From IMG/VR virus record IMGVR_UViG_3300045972_000012, positions 1 to 20,969 of that record: a stretch of 20,969 nucleotides of DNA; one strand, written 5' to 3'. Within the stretch, counting starts at the first letter, position 1, and every line of letters begins with the position of its first letter. Positions 7,840-15,116 of the stretch are shown one piece after another. The stretch comes from a virus. The notes beneath the pieces were generated by a model, which was not told the DNA's origin, searched no databases, and saw nothing but the letters and a program-made list of their open reading frames with translations. A program made the translations under genes and the position numbers.

Positions 7840-9088
7840 TTTTTGTATCTCCCTTTAAAAGGTTGTTTGCGGGAACGGGGTTTTCCACTTTAGGTGGAGT
7901 TCCTGCTGGTTTAACGACTGGAGCCGGGTTCAACTTATCGGCGGCGCCTTCCTTACTAGGAAGATAGCCCATGACCGAGCGAACGTCGTTAGAGGTTATG
8001 ACCTTGTTACGAAGCAAGGTGTCCAACAAAGTGGTGAGAACGCTAAACGGAACCGAGCTCAACGGATCTCTGAATAAGCCGATGGTTTGCCCTTGAGTCC
8101 TGGCAGTTTTGCTCAGGAACCTTCGCCGCATTCCGTCAACTATTGCTAACAAGATCGGAACCAGGGTTCTATTATAGTAGTTCTGCATCTCCTGTTCGTT
8201 CGCAGTACCGTTGAATACCGCAGGAGTTATGCCGAGTTGGGAATAAAGTTCGATCTTCAACTCGGTAATCTCCGCTAAGAGTTGGTTCTCAACCGGACGA
8301 TTAAGTTGTACGATGTGTTCTGTGGCGTCAATGTAACCAACGCCGTATTGTGCACCGGTCAACTGATCTTCCAGATCTGAGCGACGTTGTTCGGCCTGCT
8401 TTCTCTTTGTTTCTGTCTTGATCGTGTAAGGTAACTGGATGATAACATCCAACTTTCCAGTGCCCTTTCTCTGATCGTCGGCGTCTAGTTGATTTAACTT
8501 GCCAACGAGACGCTTCAGAGTTCCATTAGGTTCGTTCATGACGTTGTAAAGAGGGTTCTCGACGATAACAACTTCGCGCTTGTCAAGATAGATTTCCTTG
8601 ACAGTTCCGGTAGATTCGTCGTAAAGCTTAACCCGAACCTTAGACGGTTTCCACTCCATGATTACCCCAACCCGTAAAGATTGGACATCGAAGTTTTGAG
8701 AAACAACAGGATCTCCGGTTGTATCGGTGGCAACGATTGCAACGGTTCCTTCGTCGAACATCGTCAAGACTACGTCCTGGATCAAGGCTTTAGCGGTTTG
8801 GTCGAGATTTGCTGATAGGCTCAAACATTCGTTTAGATCGCTGTTGATGAACTCGGAGAGTCTACCATTTTGATCGACTCGAATGTGTCGAAGAGTCACA
8901 CTCGCTGCGTCGACCGCCATTCTGGTGTAAAGAGACGTAGTGATAGAACGGTCGTTCCCTCCACTAAAACGTATGCGATCTGGGCGATAGTTTGACGACG
9001 GTCCGTCGTCACGAGCGGCGTACTTGTTGATGTCTCGACCCATAAAGACGTTAAAAGCGTGGGCGAGTCTGTCTGTTAATGATGGCAC
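7808..9088 (-). CDS. Portal protein
   Basis: A 426-residue portal of the HK97/SPP1-like type, the dodecameric ring at the head vertex through which DNA is packaged and ejected. Supporting segments include the RFSGGNDRSITTSLYTRMAV start with VDAASVTLRHI, EVVIVENPLYNVMNEPNGTL, and the later ITELKIELYSQLGITPAVFN with NYYNRTLVPILLAIVDGMRR. The Pro/Asn-rich C-terminal tail (about residues 385-426) is probably disordered. The true start is GTG at 9088, seven bases after GGAGG; an ATG two bases earlier is out of frame and hits TAA after four codons. The gene lies between the large terminase and the protease-capsid gene, the usual order for HK97-type head modules. Confidence 0.93.
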   Translation of the reverse strand: MPSLTDRLAHAFNVFMGRDINKYAARDDGPSSNYRPDRIRFSGGNDRSITTSLYTRMAVDAASVTLRHIRVDQNGRLSEFINSDLNECLSLSANLDQTAKALIQDVVLTMFDEGTVAIVATDTTGDPVVSQNFDVQSLRVGVIMEWKPSKVRVKLYDESTGTVKEIYLDKREVVIVENPLYNVMNEPNGTLKRLVGKLNQLDADDQRKGTGKLDVIIQLPYTIKTETKRKQAEQRRSDLEDQLTGAQYGVGYIDATEHIVQLNRPVENQLLAEITELKIELYSQLGITPAVFNGTANEQEMQNYYNRTLVPILLAIVDGMRRRFLSKTARTQGQTIGLFRDPLSSVPFSVLTTLLDTLLRNKVITSNDVRSVMGYLPSKEGAADKLNPAPVVKPAGTPPKVENPVPANNLLKGDTKNDPPSQANRL

Positions 9089-9115
9089 ATTTATACCTCC
9101 TTTACGAACATGAAA

Positions 9116-10861
9116 TTAATCGAATTCATCCTTGTTCGCTTTGTATGCAACGTACGCATCAAGTAACGCAGCGACAGAATCTATCTTCTCACTGTATCTC
9201 TTCTTGGACAATTGACGATTTCCGTTAGTGTCTTCGAGAGTTATTGCATTACCCATGGCGAAGGACATTAGTTCTTGGTCAAAGATTAGAACTCTATCTT
9301 CGGTCAACTTCTTGATCTCTCCGAGAGGAACGGATTCGGACTTCGCACCTTGGATGACTTTCTCTAACCCATAGGAACTGTTCTCCTCTTCCCAACGTTT
9401 CACAAAAGCTTTAGCATTGTAAGGATCAAAGCCAAAGCAACGAACGTCAAATGTAGAGTCTTCGATGTACTTTTCAAGATCATCGTAGACCAACATCATG
9501 TCAAGAATCTTTCCTTCCATGACGACGAGCGAACCTTCAGCCAAGAACTTGTCATACTTCTCTCGCATTGCTGCGGTTAGCAAATCCATAGTTCTTGAAG
9601 TGACGTAACAACGCGTCTTTACACCGAATGACTCTCTCTTCAGAGGGAACAAAAATGTGAACGCGCAGAAATCGTCACCTTGCGAGAGATCAGCGCCAAG
9701 CGCACAAGGCATAGACCAGAAATCTCTTTGGCGGTGGACTAGGGTTTCTTCGTAAGTGAAGAAATACGTGTAGCCCTCCATGGGGATTCCGAAACGCTTA
9801 GCTAGAATGTCATTACGAGCAGCAGGAACCATCTCTGCGCGTTCAACGTCGAGTTGGTAAACCTCGTAAGTGACTGTCTTGCCAAGGTTCGGGTTCGCCT
9901 TCGGCCACATTTCTGGGTCGTTGACTTCTTCGATGTTATCTAAACGATAATACCAAATTGAAACATGCGGGTTAGGATACGCACCCTTGAGAATATCAAG
10001 GAGTTCAAGTTTGATTGTATCGCCTACACCGTTTCGTACAGTCCCTTCTGATGACGCAGCAATGATAAGATAATCGTCCTGCTTAGAGGCGCCCTGCTCA
10101 AGAGCCCCGATCACATCTTCCTGAATATCGCAAGATAGCCATTCGTCGACTGTTGAAACGAACGGTCTTAGACCCTGAACTTTCGCAATCGCCATAGGGC
10201 GAATGTCAAGCAAGGACCCAGTCAGGAAATTCTCAATTCCTTTCTTTGTAGAAGCAAGCATTACACGGTTTGCCCTGGACCCAGTAGTATTCTGGAGGGA
10301 ACCAGCCGTAAGAAATTTGAAGTAAGGTCCACGCGCGCGCGTGATAGATGTCCTAATAGGACTCATGACCTCGTCGGCTTGCTTCATTGTTGGAGCAACT
10401 GTTACCTGGTGTGTCGTCTTTGAGAAGACGTTCAAGAAGTAACTTTGCACAAACGACATGTAGATGGATTTGGCTGCGCCACGAGCTACGATAAGATACT
10501 GCTTGTTTATAAGTCGTTTCTTAATTCGTTTGCGAACGTAGCGCCCGCCGTGTCCGTCTGGATTTGGATTCCAAACAGATCTTTCGACAAAGTAAAACCA
10601 GCCGAATAACTGCTCAGACCAAACTTTGAAAGTGTCTAATAGAACGACCGGAGTTCCGTCTGTAAGCGTAAGCTCGTTCTCGCAATAACGGACAAATCCT
10701 TGTACCGCTTCGTCGTCATAGTAGACGCCCGAATTGTCGATCAAAGCATCGATCCGGTTCATCTCCAAACTGACTTCCTTGCACACCGGGATTTCTCCGT
10801 TGAGTACCTTTTTACGAAACTCGCCGTAGTAAATTGGTGTGGCGGTATTTGAAAGTGTCAT
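9116..10861 (-). CDS. terL: Terminase large subunit
   Basis: A 581-residue two-domain DNA packaging motor. The ATPase half has a P-loop variant ARGAAKS at residues 126-132 and Walker B STVDE at 236-240 (Asp239, Glu240). The nuclease half shows the expected acidic residues: Asp391 in GADLSQGDD, Asp479 in FGFDP, and Asp561 in KIDSVAAL near the C-terminus. It cuts concatemeric DNA and pumps it through the portal. The P-loop lacks the usual Gly before Lys, which I also associate with this lineage of gut phage terminases. It starts at ATG 10861, straight after the preceding stop and without a strong ribosome binding site, so translation is probably coupled. The identity is clear; whether packaging is cos or pac cannot be read from the protein alone, though the nearby HNH gene favours cos. 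Confidence 0.95.
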   Translation of the reverse strand: MTLSNTATPIYYGEFRKKVLNGEIPVCKEVSLEMNRIDALIDNSGVYYDDEAVQGFVRYCENELTLTDGTPVVLLDTFKVWSEQLFGWFYFVERSVWNPNPDGHGGRYVRKRIKKRLINKQYLIVARGAAKSIYMSFVQSYFLNVFSKTTHQVTVAPTMKQADEVMSPIRTSITRARGPYFKFLTAGSLQNTTGSRANRVMLASTKKGIENFLTGSLLDIRPMAIAKVQGLRPFVSTVDEWLSCDIQEDVIGALEQGASKQDDYLIIAASSEGTVRNGVGDTIKLELLDILKGAYPNPHVSIWYYRLDNIEEVNDPEMWPKANPNLGKTVTYEVYQLDVERAEMVPAARNDILAKRFGIPMEGYTYFFTYEETLVHRQRDFWSMPCALGADLSQGDDFCAFTFLFPLKRESFGVKTRCYVTSRTMDLLTAAMREKYDKFLAEGSLVVMEGKILDMMLVYDDLEKYIEDSTFDVRCFGFDPYNAKAFVKRWEEENSSYGLEKVIQGAKSESVPLGEIKKLTEDRVLIFDQELMSFAMGNAITLEDTNGNRQLSKKRYSEKIDSVAALLDAYVAYKANKDEFD

Positions 10862-10863
10862 AG

Positions 10864-11910
10864 CTATTTACGTTTCTTGCTCATCATTCGGCGAACCTGC
10901 TCAGCGCTCATCTTAGACCACTTCTCTGAAGTTAGGACGGGTTTGTAAGACTTGACGACCTTGAGAGCATCGGCGTTAGAAGATCCTAACTTAACATTTA
11001 ACCCTGTCGGCGTGTAACTTCCAGGGTTGTTTTGCGAGGGCGTCTTAGGAATCTTAACCGTGTCCGCTTCCGAGAAGTTTGATTTTGGCATCTTGACGGT
11101 CTCGGCCTCGGTGAACGATTTTGGAGGTTTAACACTTGCCGGTTCTGGAGCCTTTGGAATCTTAACCGTCGATGATTGCAGGGCACTCTTCTTTTCAGCC
11201 GCAGGGGCAGGTTTAATAACTCTTTCTGCTACGCCGTTCTTATTAATTCTAACGTCTCCACTGGTGACCATTTTTCGCAAATCCGCTTCAATGCTCTCAA
11301 CAGATGGTGGCTTTACGCCGGGCGTTAGATTCTTGAACGCGGTGTCAGCGACGTGTTTTGCAGCGGCCTTAAAACTAGCGTTGACACCTTCGACAGTTGG
11401 TTCTCCGTCGTCAGCATTCATCTTCACGCCGAACTTCTTTTCCATGTAAACTTCTGCAAACTGCGCAGCTTTAGGGGTGAAATTCTGGATGAAAAGCGTC
11501 GCTGCCTGACCGCCGTACTTTCCAAGGGTTGCCATCGTCTGCTTTCGCTTGATCTCTTCGGGCGTGATCATGATCTGACGATACTTCGTTTCGAGGTCCG
11601 CGCGCGCAGCAAGAGTTTGAATCTCTTTGTTGGACAACTGGGAGAGAGGCTTCTTTTTGATTGCATCGATAGCTAGTTGGTCTTCGGAACGACCGTCGGG
11701 GTTTGCTTTTTTCTTCGCGTCTGCTGCACGAGCTTCTAAGTAACTTTTTTTAATTTTAGACAGCGAGGCTCCGCCAAACTTTTTCAACGCGCCACCGACT
11801 TGCTGAGCCTTATGAACGCCCCAATGCATTCCTATAACTCCGACATGCGCGAGGGTGGCGTCGTTAGACTCGGAGACAATCTTGCTAAGGAACTGTTGGT
11901 TGTTCAGCAT
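10864..11910 (-). CDS. Virion-type protein with N-terminal HxGxxGMxWG motif and VKxPK repeats
   Basis: A 348-residue protein next to the terminase. I chose ATG 11910 because AAGGAG lies six bases upstream; the longer frame to 11952 has no such site. Residues 20-32 read LAHVGVIGMHWGV, a form of the HYGVKGMKWGV motif common at the ends of structural or portal-associated proteins in gut phages. Residues about 35-150 are charged and helical (LSNKEIQTLAARADLETKYR). After about residue 230 come near-repeats of TVKIPK / TVKMPK / TVKIPK in a Pro/Lys/Ser-rich, probably disordered region, and the C-terminus is very basic (MMSKKRK). A role as a scaffold-like or internal head protein is possible from its context, but no function is established. 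It overlaps the upstream gene by 26 bases and TerL follows immediately. Confidence 0.7.
   Translation of the reverse strand: MLNNQQFLSKIVSESNDATLAHVGVIGMHWGVHKAQQVGGALKKFGGASLSKIKKSYLEARAADAKKKANPDGRSEDQLAIDAIKKKPLSQLSNKEIQTLAARADLETKYRQIMITPEEIKRKQTMATLGKYGGQAATLFIQNFTPKAAQFAEVYMEKKFGVKMNADDGEPTVEGVNASFKAAAKHVADTAFKNLTPGVKPPSVESIEADLRKMVTSGDVRINKNGVAERVIKPAPAAEKKSALQSSTVKIPKAPEPASVKPPKSFTEAETVKMPKSNFSEADTVKIPKTPSQNNPGSYTPTGLNVKLGSSNADALKVVKSYKPVLTSEKWSKMSAEQVRRMMSKKRK
11041..11173 (-). repeat. Degenerate in-gene repeat encoding VKxPK units
   Basis: The stretch encodes STVKIPKAPEP, SVKPPKSFTEAE, TVKMPKSNFSEAD and TVKIPKTPSQ in succession: four related units of roughly 10-13 residues with a shared VK-x-PK core. 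The DNA copies have diverged but still show repeated GGAATCTTAACCGT-like pieces on the plus strand. Lysine and proline spacing suggests a flexible, positively charged tail, perhaps binding DNA or another virion protein. That role is inference. Confidence 0.65.
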
Positions 11911-12259
11911 TGAGTTCTCCTTGTATAAGTAGACGCCACTCGTACTCGGCAATCATGGTTTGGTAGGCTCCTAAAACTGCGGCTGAAATCGAGTTGGGAT
12001 CGAATAGGATTCGAACTCGAATGCAAACAAGAGCCTTCGCAGCTTCGAGACTAACGACGTCTCCGAGAAAATCAGTCCAAACTTCCTCAGTTCCAGTGAT
12101 CTTGAACCCTTGACGAGGGCCAATTCCGATTTGAGTAAGGTTGAATAAGGCACCATTTGTCAGGAGGATAATGTCCTGGTCAAATGCGCCAGAGTCTAGA
12201 TCAATCCCGCAGAACTTTTTGACAGTCTCAAAGATACTAGACAACTCTACAGTTGGCAT
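11885..12259 (-). CDS. Head-tail connector (gp6-like adaptor)
   Basis: A 124-residue protein of the HK97 gp6 / SPP1 gp15 adaptor type, which forms a ring under the portal. Recognisable parts are FCGIDLDSGAFDQDIILLTN, LTQIGIGPRQGFKITGTEEV, WTDFLGDVVSLEAAKALVCI followed by RVRILFDPNS, and the C-terminal YQTMIAEYEWRLLIQGE. The ATG at 12259 has AGGAGG upstream. In this phage lineage the adaptor gene lies before the terminase large gene rather than after the capsid gene, as here. It overlaps the start of the KWG-motif gene by 26 bases. Confidence is high for the family and moderate for the exact position in the neck. Confidence 0.78.
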   Translation of the reverse strand: MPTVELSSIFETVKKFCGIDLDSGAFDQDIILLTNGALFNLTQIGIGPRQGFKITGTEEVWTDFLGDVVSLEAAKALVCIRVRILFDPNSISAAVLGAYQTMIAEYEWRLLIQGELNAEQPTVP

Positions 12260-12274
12260 ACTTACCTCCTTTCT

Positions 12275-12697
12275 TTAGTGTTTCCACGGAGTTGTATCGT
12301 TCGGACGTCTCGTAATTGGTTCCCGAGTTTCCGGAGCGTTAGCACCGTAGTGTAGTTGGGTGTGGGTTGATTTCATCGTACAGATCAGGAACTCAAGGTC
12401 AAAGATACTGGTGTCTCTACCATTGACTTCTTCTAACGTAAGTGGGTTCATGTGGTGAACGAGCACTAAACCTTTCGGTAATTCGTGCCCTTCAACACCC
12501 AAATCACACCCATTGTCACGAATGATGGCACGGTTTCGAGCCAGTTTCCATTGAGGAGAGTTGTAGAGAGCTTGGTTTACGTACCGGTCGTAGCCAAACG
12601 TCGCAGACCCGAGTTCGCCATTCAACTTAAGGTAATTGAACCGCTCTTCGAAAGTCTTGTACTTGCTCAACTCGGAATACGTTCTAAGTTTGGTCAT
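12275..12697 (-). CDS. HNH endonuclease
   Basis: A 140-residue HNH nuclease. The core is RDNGCDLGVEGHEL (residues 60-73) followed by LVLVHHMNP (77-85), with His81/His82 and Asn84 as the expected metal and catalytic residues, and a later His in STHTQLHYG (about 110-118). Small HNH proteins beside the terminase, such as HK97 gp74, work with the terminase in cutting DNA at cos sites. The N-terminal pattern FEERFNYLKLNG and FGYDRYVNQALYNSPQWK is one I know from HNH genes in the same slot in gut siphoviruses. It starts at ATG 12697 with GGAG seven bases upstream and overlaps the putative small terminase gene by 14 bases. Confidence 0.9.
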   Translation of the reverse strand: MTKLRTYSELSKYKTFEERFNYLKLNGELGSATFGYDRYVNQALYNSPQWKLARNRAIIRDNGCDLGVEGHELPKGLVLVHHMNPLTLEEVNGRDTSIFDLEFLICTMKSTHTQLHYGANAPETREPITRRPNDTTPWKH

Positions 12698-13025
12698 CTG
12701 TGCTCTCCGGTGTTCCGTTGTAAGACCTTACGGCCTCGATCGCTTCCGCGAATAGTTCTTCTGTCCTCTTTCCCGATTTGATAGCCTCTACTTTGGCTAG
12801 GGAAAGAAGATTCTCATTTACTATTCGCTCTTTCTCAAGAACTTCACGCGTAGAACCGAGTTTTAGATAGAACAAGACGACCTGATCGGTGGCGGTGCCG
12901 TCGGCAAGTCGCTTAGCAGCTAGTTCAACTGCCGCATGTATCATCTGATTCTCGCGAGCTTCGACGGTTTTTGCCGGGGCCTCCTGCGGGATCTGTTGAT
13001 CAGCAACTTGCCGACGTTTAGCCAT
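12684..13025 (-). CDS. Putative terminase small subunit or terminase-associated protein
   Basis: A 113-residue, highly charged helical protein. The middle holds ENQMIHAAVELAAKRLADGT, ATDQVVLFYLKLGSTREVLE and KERIVNENLLSLAKVEAIKS, the end EELFAEAIEAVRSYNG. This is a conserved family always found just before the HNH endonuclease in gut siphoviruses, where it is assumed to be the DNA-recognising small terminase or a helper of it. The LFYLKLGSTRE segment could be part of a DNA-binding helix pair, followed by a coiled coil. The ATG at 13025 shares a base with the upstream TAA (TAATG coupling). No small terminase fold can be proven from sequence alone, so the function is inferred mainly from position. 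Confidence 0.6.
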   Translation of the reverse strand: MAKRRQVADQQIPQEAPAKTVEARENQMIHAAVELAAKRLADGTATDQVVLFYLKLGSTREVLEKERIVNENLLSLAKVEAIKSGKRTEELFAEAIEAVRSYNGTPESTDDQT

Positions 13026-13225
13026 TAGGAGACTTTCTTTTGCAAAGATGCGCGGACGAAGCAGTCTTTTGCTTCCAGCAATTTCCGCATACCAGCAGAT
13101 TTCTCTGGCCCGTCCGGGAGAGTTGTTTCCAACTCGTGAGCAAGGGCGGAAATCTTTTTCGATACTTCCTGCTGTTCAAAAGGAAGATGATCATACTCAA
13201 AATATTGAATTGTCGTGGAAGGCAT
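13025..13225 (-). CDS. Small helical-hairpin protein, candidate Acb2/Tad1-type cyclic-nucleotide sponge
   Basis: A 66-residue protein from ATG 13225, which overlaps the lysin stop as TAATG and has GAGG six bases upstream; a longer frame to 13252 would overlap the lysin further and has no better site. The sequence QYFEYDHLP, then two helices (EVSKKISALAHELETTLPDG, and PEKSAGMRKLLEAKDCFVRA) matches the layout I associate with the Acb2/Tad1 hairpin family: an aromatic strand, a helix, a short SREKS-like turn (here PEKSAG) and a K-LEEA-like helix. Acb2 proteins soak up cyclic nucleotide signals and block CBASS and some Thoeris defences. The protein lies in the late operon but is independent of its neighbours' functions. 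The resemblance is distant; it could be an unrelated small helical protein. Confidence 0.55.
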   Translation of the reverse strand: MPSTTIQYFEYDHLPFEQQEVSKKISALAHELETTLPDGPEKSAGMRKLLEAKDCFVRASLQKKVS

Positions 13226-15078
13226 TAGGCACCTCGGATTTTGGCTTGCCACAGTTGCAACGCCACGATAGCGGCAATTGCATCTGCGAGAGTGACAATT
13301 GTTCCAGGAACTACCACGGGAGGTTCAACAGGAGGAACAACAACTGGCGCACCTGTCCACTCAAGGAGTTTGTAAAGGTCTTCGGTTGTCGAATTGTGCA
13401 AAGACAGACTTACAGTGGAGGCGGCGCCCGACCCGTCGACAATCTCGCTAACCTTGAGAGACTCGTCCGAATACTCGTGACCAAACACACGTTCCTCAAA
13501 TCCAGCGAGAGGATACCATTTACTGGAACCGTAAGTCCACTGGAATGTTTCGAGAGGACGATACTGCCACAGTTCGGAAACGGTCGGGAAGGTCTTAGTA
13601 TTAACCTGCGTCCATTGAGCCAGGTGGAGATACAAGTAATCCTTGCAGTTTGAAATGAAGGTGTTCATCTCTCCGTCGACAGGATAGGAAGGATCTCCGA
13701 GAATCCAGGGGCCGGTGAAGAGAGCGATCTTTTTGGTCGGGATGTAGTTGCGTAGCATCAGCCAGCGCAAAGGCTGGAGGACGTGCTTGAGAGCAAGACC
13801 CATCCAGAGATCGATTTCCTTTTCACCCTTGAAACTGTCGACGCTGTTAACTCCAACTTCAAGCATTTCCAAAGGCAACCAAGACATCTGGCGACTGAAT
13901 AACCGGTCCCATGAGAAAGCTCCGTCGCACCAAGAAGACAAAAGATACGGAAGAACGAAATTGTCGCGAACGCCTTGTTCTTTCTCAGCATCAGTGGTCC
14001 CGGGATTGCAACTCTGGTTTTTAATCGTAGTGTCACCATATTGGCGAATACGATAGTACCCTGGTTTCAAGTTGAATCGCCCGATGACAGGAAGACCAGC
14101 AGCGTGGACGATACCGAGACGACCCTTGAAAGTTGGCTCGCTGTAGAGCGTCGGTTGATTGCCAAGGTTACGATCCATACCGCCCATGGGAAGGACGATT
14201 GCTTTGGCCTTGGTCGAGGTGAAGGTTGTTCCGGGAGTAAGGGCCTGATCTCCGCGATACGTTAAGATCTCGGCACGGTCCTTTTGAGGAACTGACTGTT
14301 TGTAAATGGTTGCCATTGGAACTCCTGTTAGTTCTTTCTTCACAGCTGCTAACATCTCTTCGAGAGTGCCTTTGTAAACAGCCCAGTCGTAATTAGCGTA
14401 TTGCGCAGGTGTGATCATAGTGCTTGAATACTGCCAAATGTCCCATTCAAGTTCTGTCCCAACTGGCATAAGAACTGTAAAGGGATCTGGAGGAGTGTTG
14501 TTAAGGTATTCCCATGTAACAACTCGCTTCCCTAAGCTTCCGTCAAAGTAGTGCGCCCAATAGAGCGGATACTTTGCAATCCATGAGACCATGTCCGGGG
14601 AATGCGTCTGAGTGAACCAGGTTGCTGAATAAATACCGATGACTAGATTAGGAAACTCGACTTGAAGTAGGTCGGCGATCTTCTTTGCGTGATTGCTTAT
14701 AACAATCGAGGAAAGATGTTTGACATCTGTCCACTTAATCTTTCCTGCAATAGCATCAAAGTATTCTGTCCAACTTGCCCAATACTGTTCGACGTCCAGC
14801 CAAACGAAATCGGGCTTGTGTTCCCGAATGTCGTTAGCAAACCAGGAAGCAAGATAGCCTGCATCACTTGTTGGATCGCACCAGAAGTATTCTCCGACGA
14901 TTGGAACACCAGCTTCTCTTGCAAGAAACATGTGGTTGTCTGTCGCGGTCATTTGATCGCCTTTAACGATCGCAAAACCGAGTCCGGCGTTGTCAATCAG
15001 TGCTTTCCACGGAACATTGACCTGATAACCAGAGACGTCAATGCCCTTCACTTTCTTTTTAGGTAGTAAGTCGAGCAT
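13225..15078 (-). CDS. Two-barrel GH25-type endolysin or virion lysin
   Basis: A 617-residue protein starting at ATG 15078, with AAAGGAG just upstream (the frame is open to 15213 but without a site there). Residues 10-240 form a GH25 muramidase barrel that hydrolyses peptidoglycan: Asp14 in VKGIDVSGYQ, Asp95 and Glu97 in FVWLDVEQYW, and WDIWQYSS at 212-219. From residue 255 a second, divergent barrel seems to repeat the pattern (AIVLPMGGMDRN, HAAGLPVIGRFNLKPG, IALFTGPWILGDPSY, YLYLHLAQWTQ) but with changed catalytic positions. A proline-rich linker (VVVPPVEPPVVVPG) leads to a short hydrophobic helix at the C-terminus. It is the first gene after a likely promoter, ahead of the packaging genes, and no holin is seen nearby. 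GH25 is sure; the second barrel is by my own comparison. Confidence 0.88.
   Translation of the reverse strand: MLDLLPKKKVKGIDVSGYQVNVPWKALIDNAGLGFAIVKGDQMTATDNHMFLAREAGVPIVGEYFWCDPTSDAGYLASWFANDIREHKPDFVWLDVEQYWASWTEYFDAIAGKIKWTDVKHLSSIVISNHAKKIADLLQVEFPNLVIGIYSATWFTQTHSPDMVSWIAKYPLYWAHYFDGSLGKRVVTWEYLNNTPPDPFTVLMPVGTELEWDIWQYSSTMITPAQYANYDWAVYKGTLEEMLAAVKKELTGVPMATIYKQSVPQKDRAEILTYRGDQALTPGTTFTSTKAKAIVLPMGGMDRNLGNQPTLYSEPTFKGRLGIVHAAGLPVIGRFNLKPGYYRIRQYGDTTIKNQSCNPGTTDAEKEQGVRDNFVLPYLLSSWCDGAFSWDRLFSRQMSWLPLEMLEVGVNSVDSFKGEKEIDLWMGLALKHVLQPLRWLMLRNYIPTKKIALFTGPWILGDPSYPVDGEMNTFISNCKDYLYLHLAQWTQVNTKTFPTVSELWQYRPLETFQWTYGSSKWYPLAGFEERVFGHEYSDESLKVSEIVDGSGAASTVSLSLHNSTTEDLYKLLEWTGAPVVVPPVEPPVVVPGTIVTLADAIAAIVALQLWQAKIRGA
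14314..14326 (-). promoter_or_regulatory. Internal ribosome binding site and start within the lysin gene
   Basis: AGGAG at 14326-14322 lies five bases before an in-frame ATG (14316-14314, codon 255, beginning MATIYKQSVPQ). It sits exactly between the GH25 barrel and the second domain. Translation from it would give a separate protein of 363 residues. Nested starts of this kind are known from several clostridial and enterococcal phage endolysins. Use of this site is inferred from spacing and position. Confidence 0.5.
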
Positions 15079-15116
15079 GTTTCTCCTTTCATTAGTGTTA
15101 TTACTTGTTTCCAGGA

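Noticed and set aside
13018-13653. Open frames of 60-201 codons on either strand across the Acb2-like and lysin genes
   Set aside because: They are shadows in other frames; the TAATG-coupled genes on the minus strand have ribosome binding sites and recognisable families.
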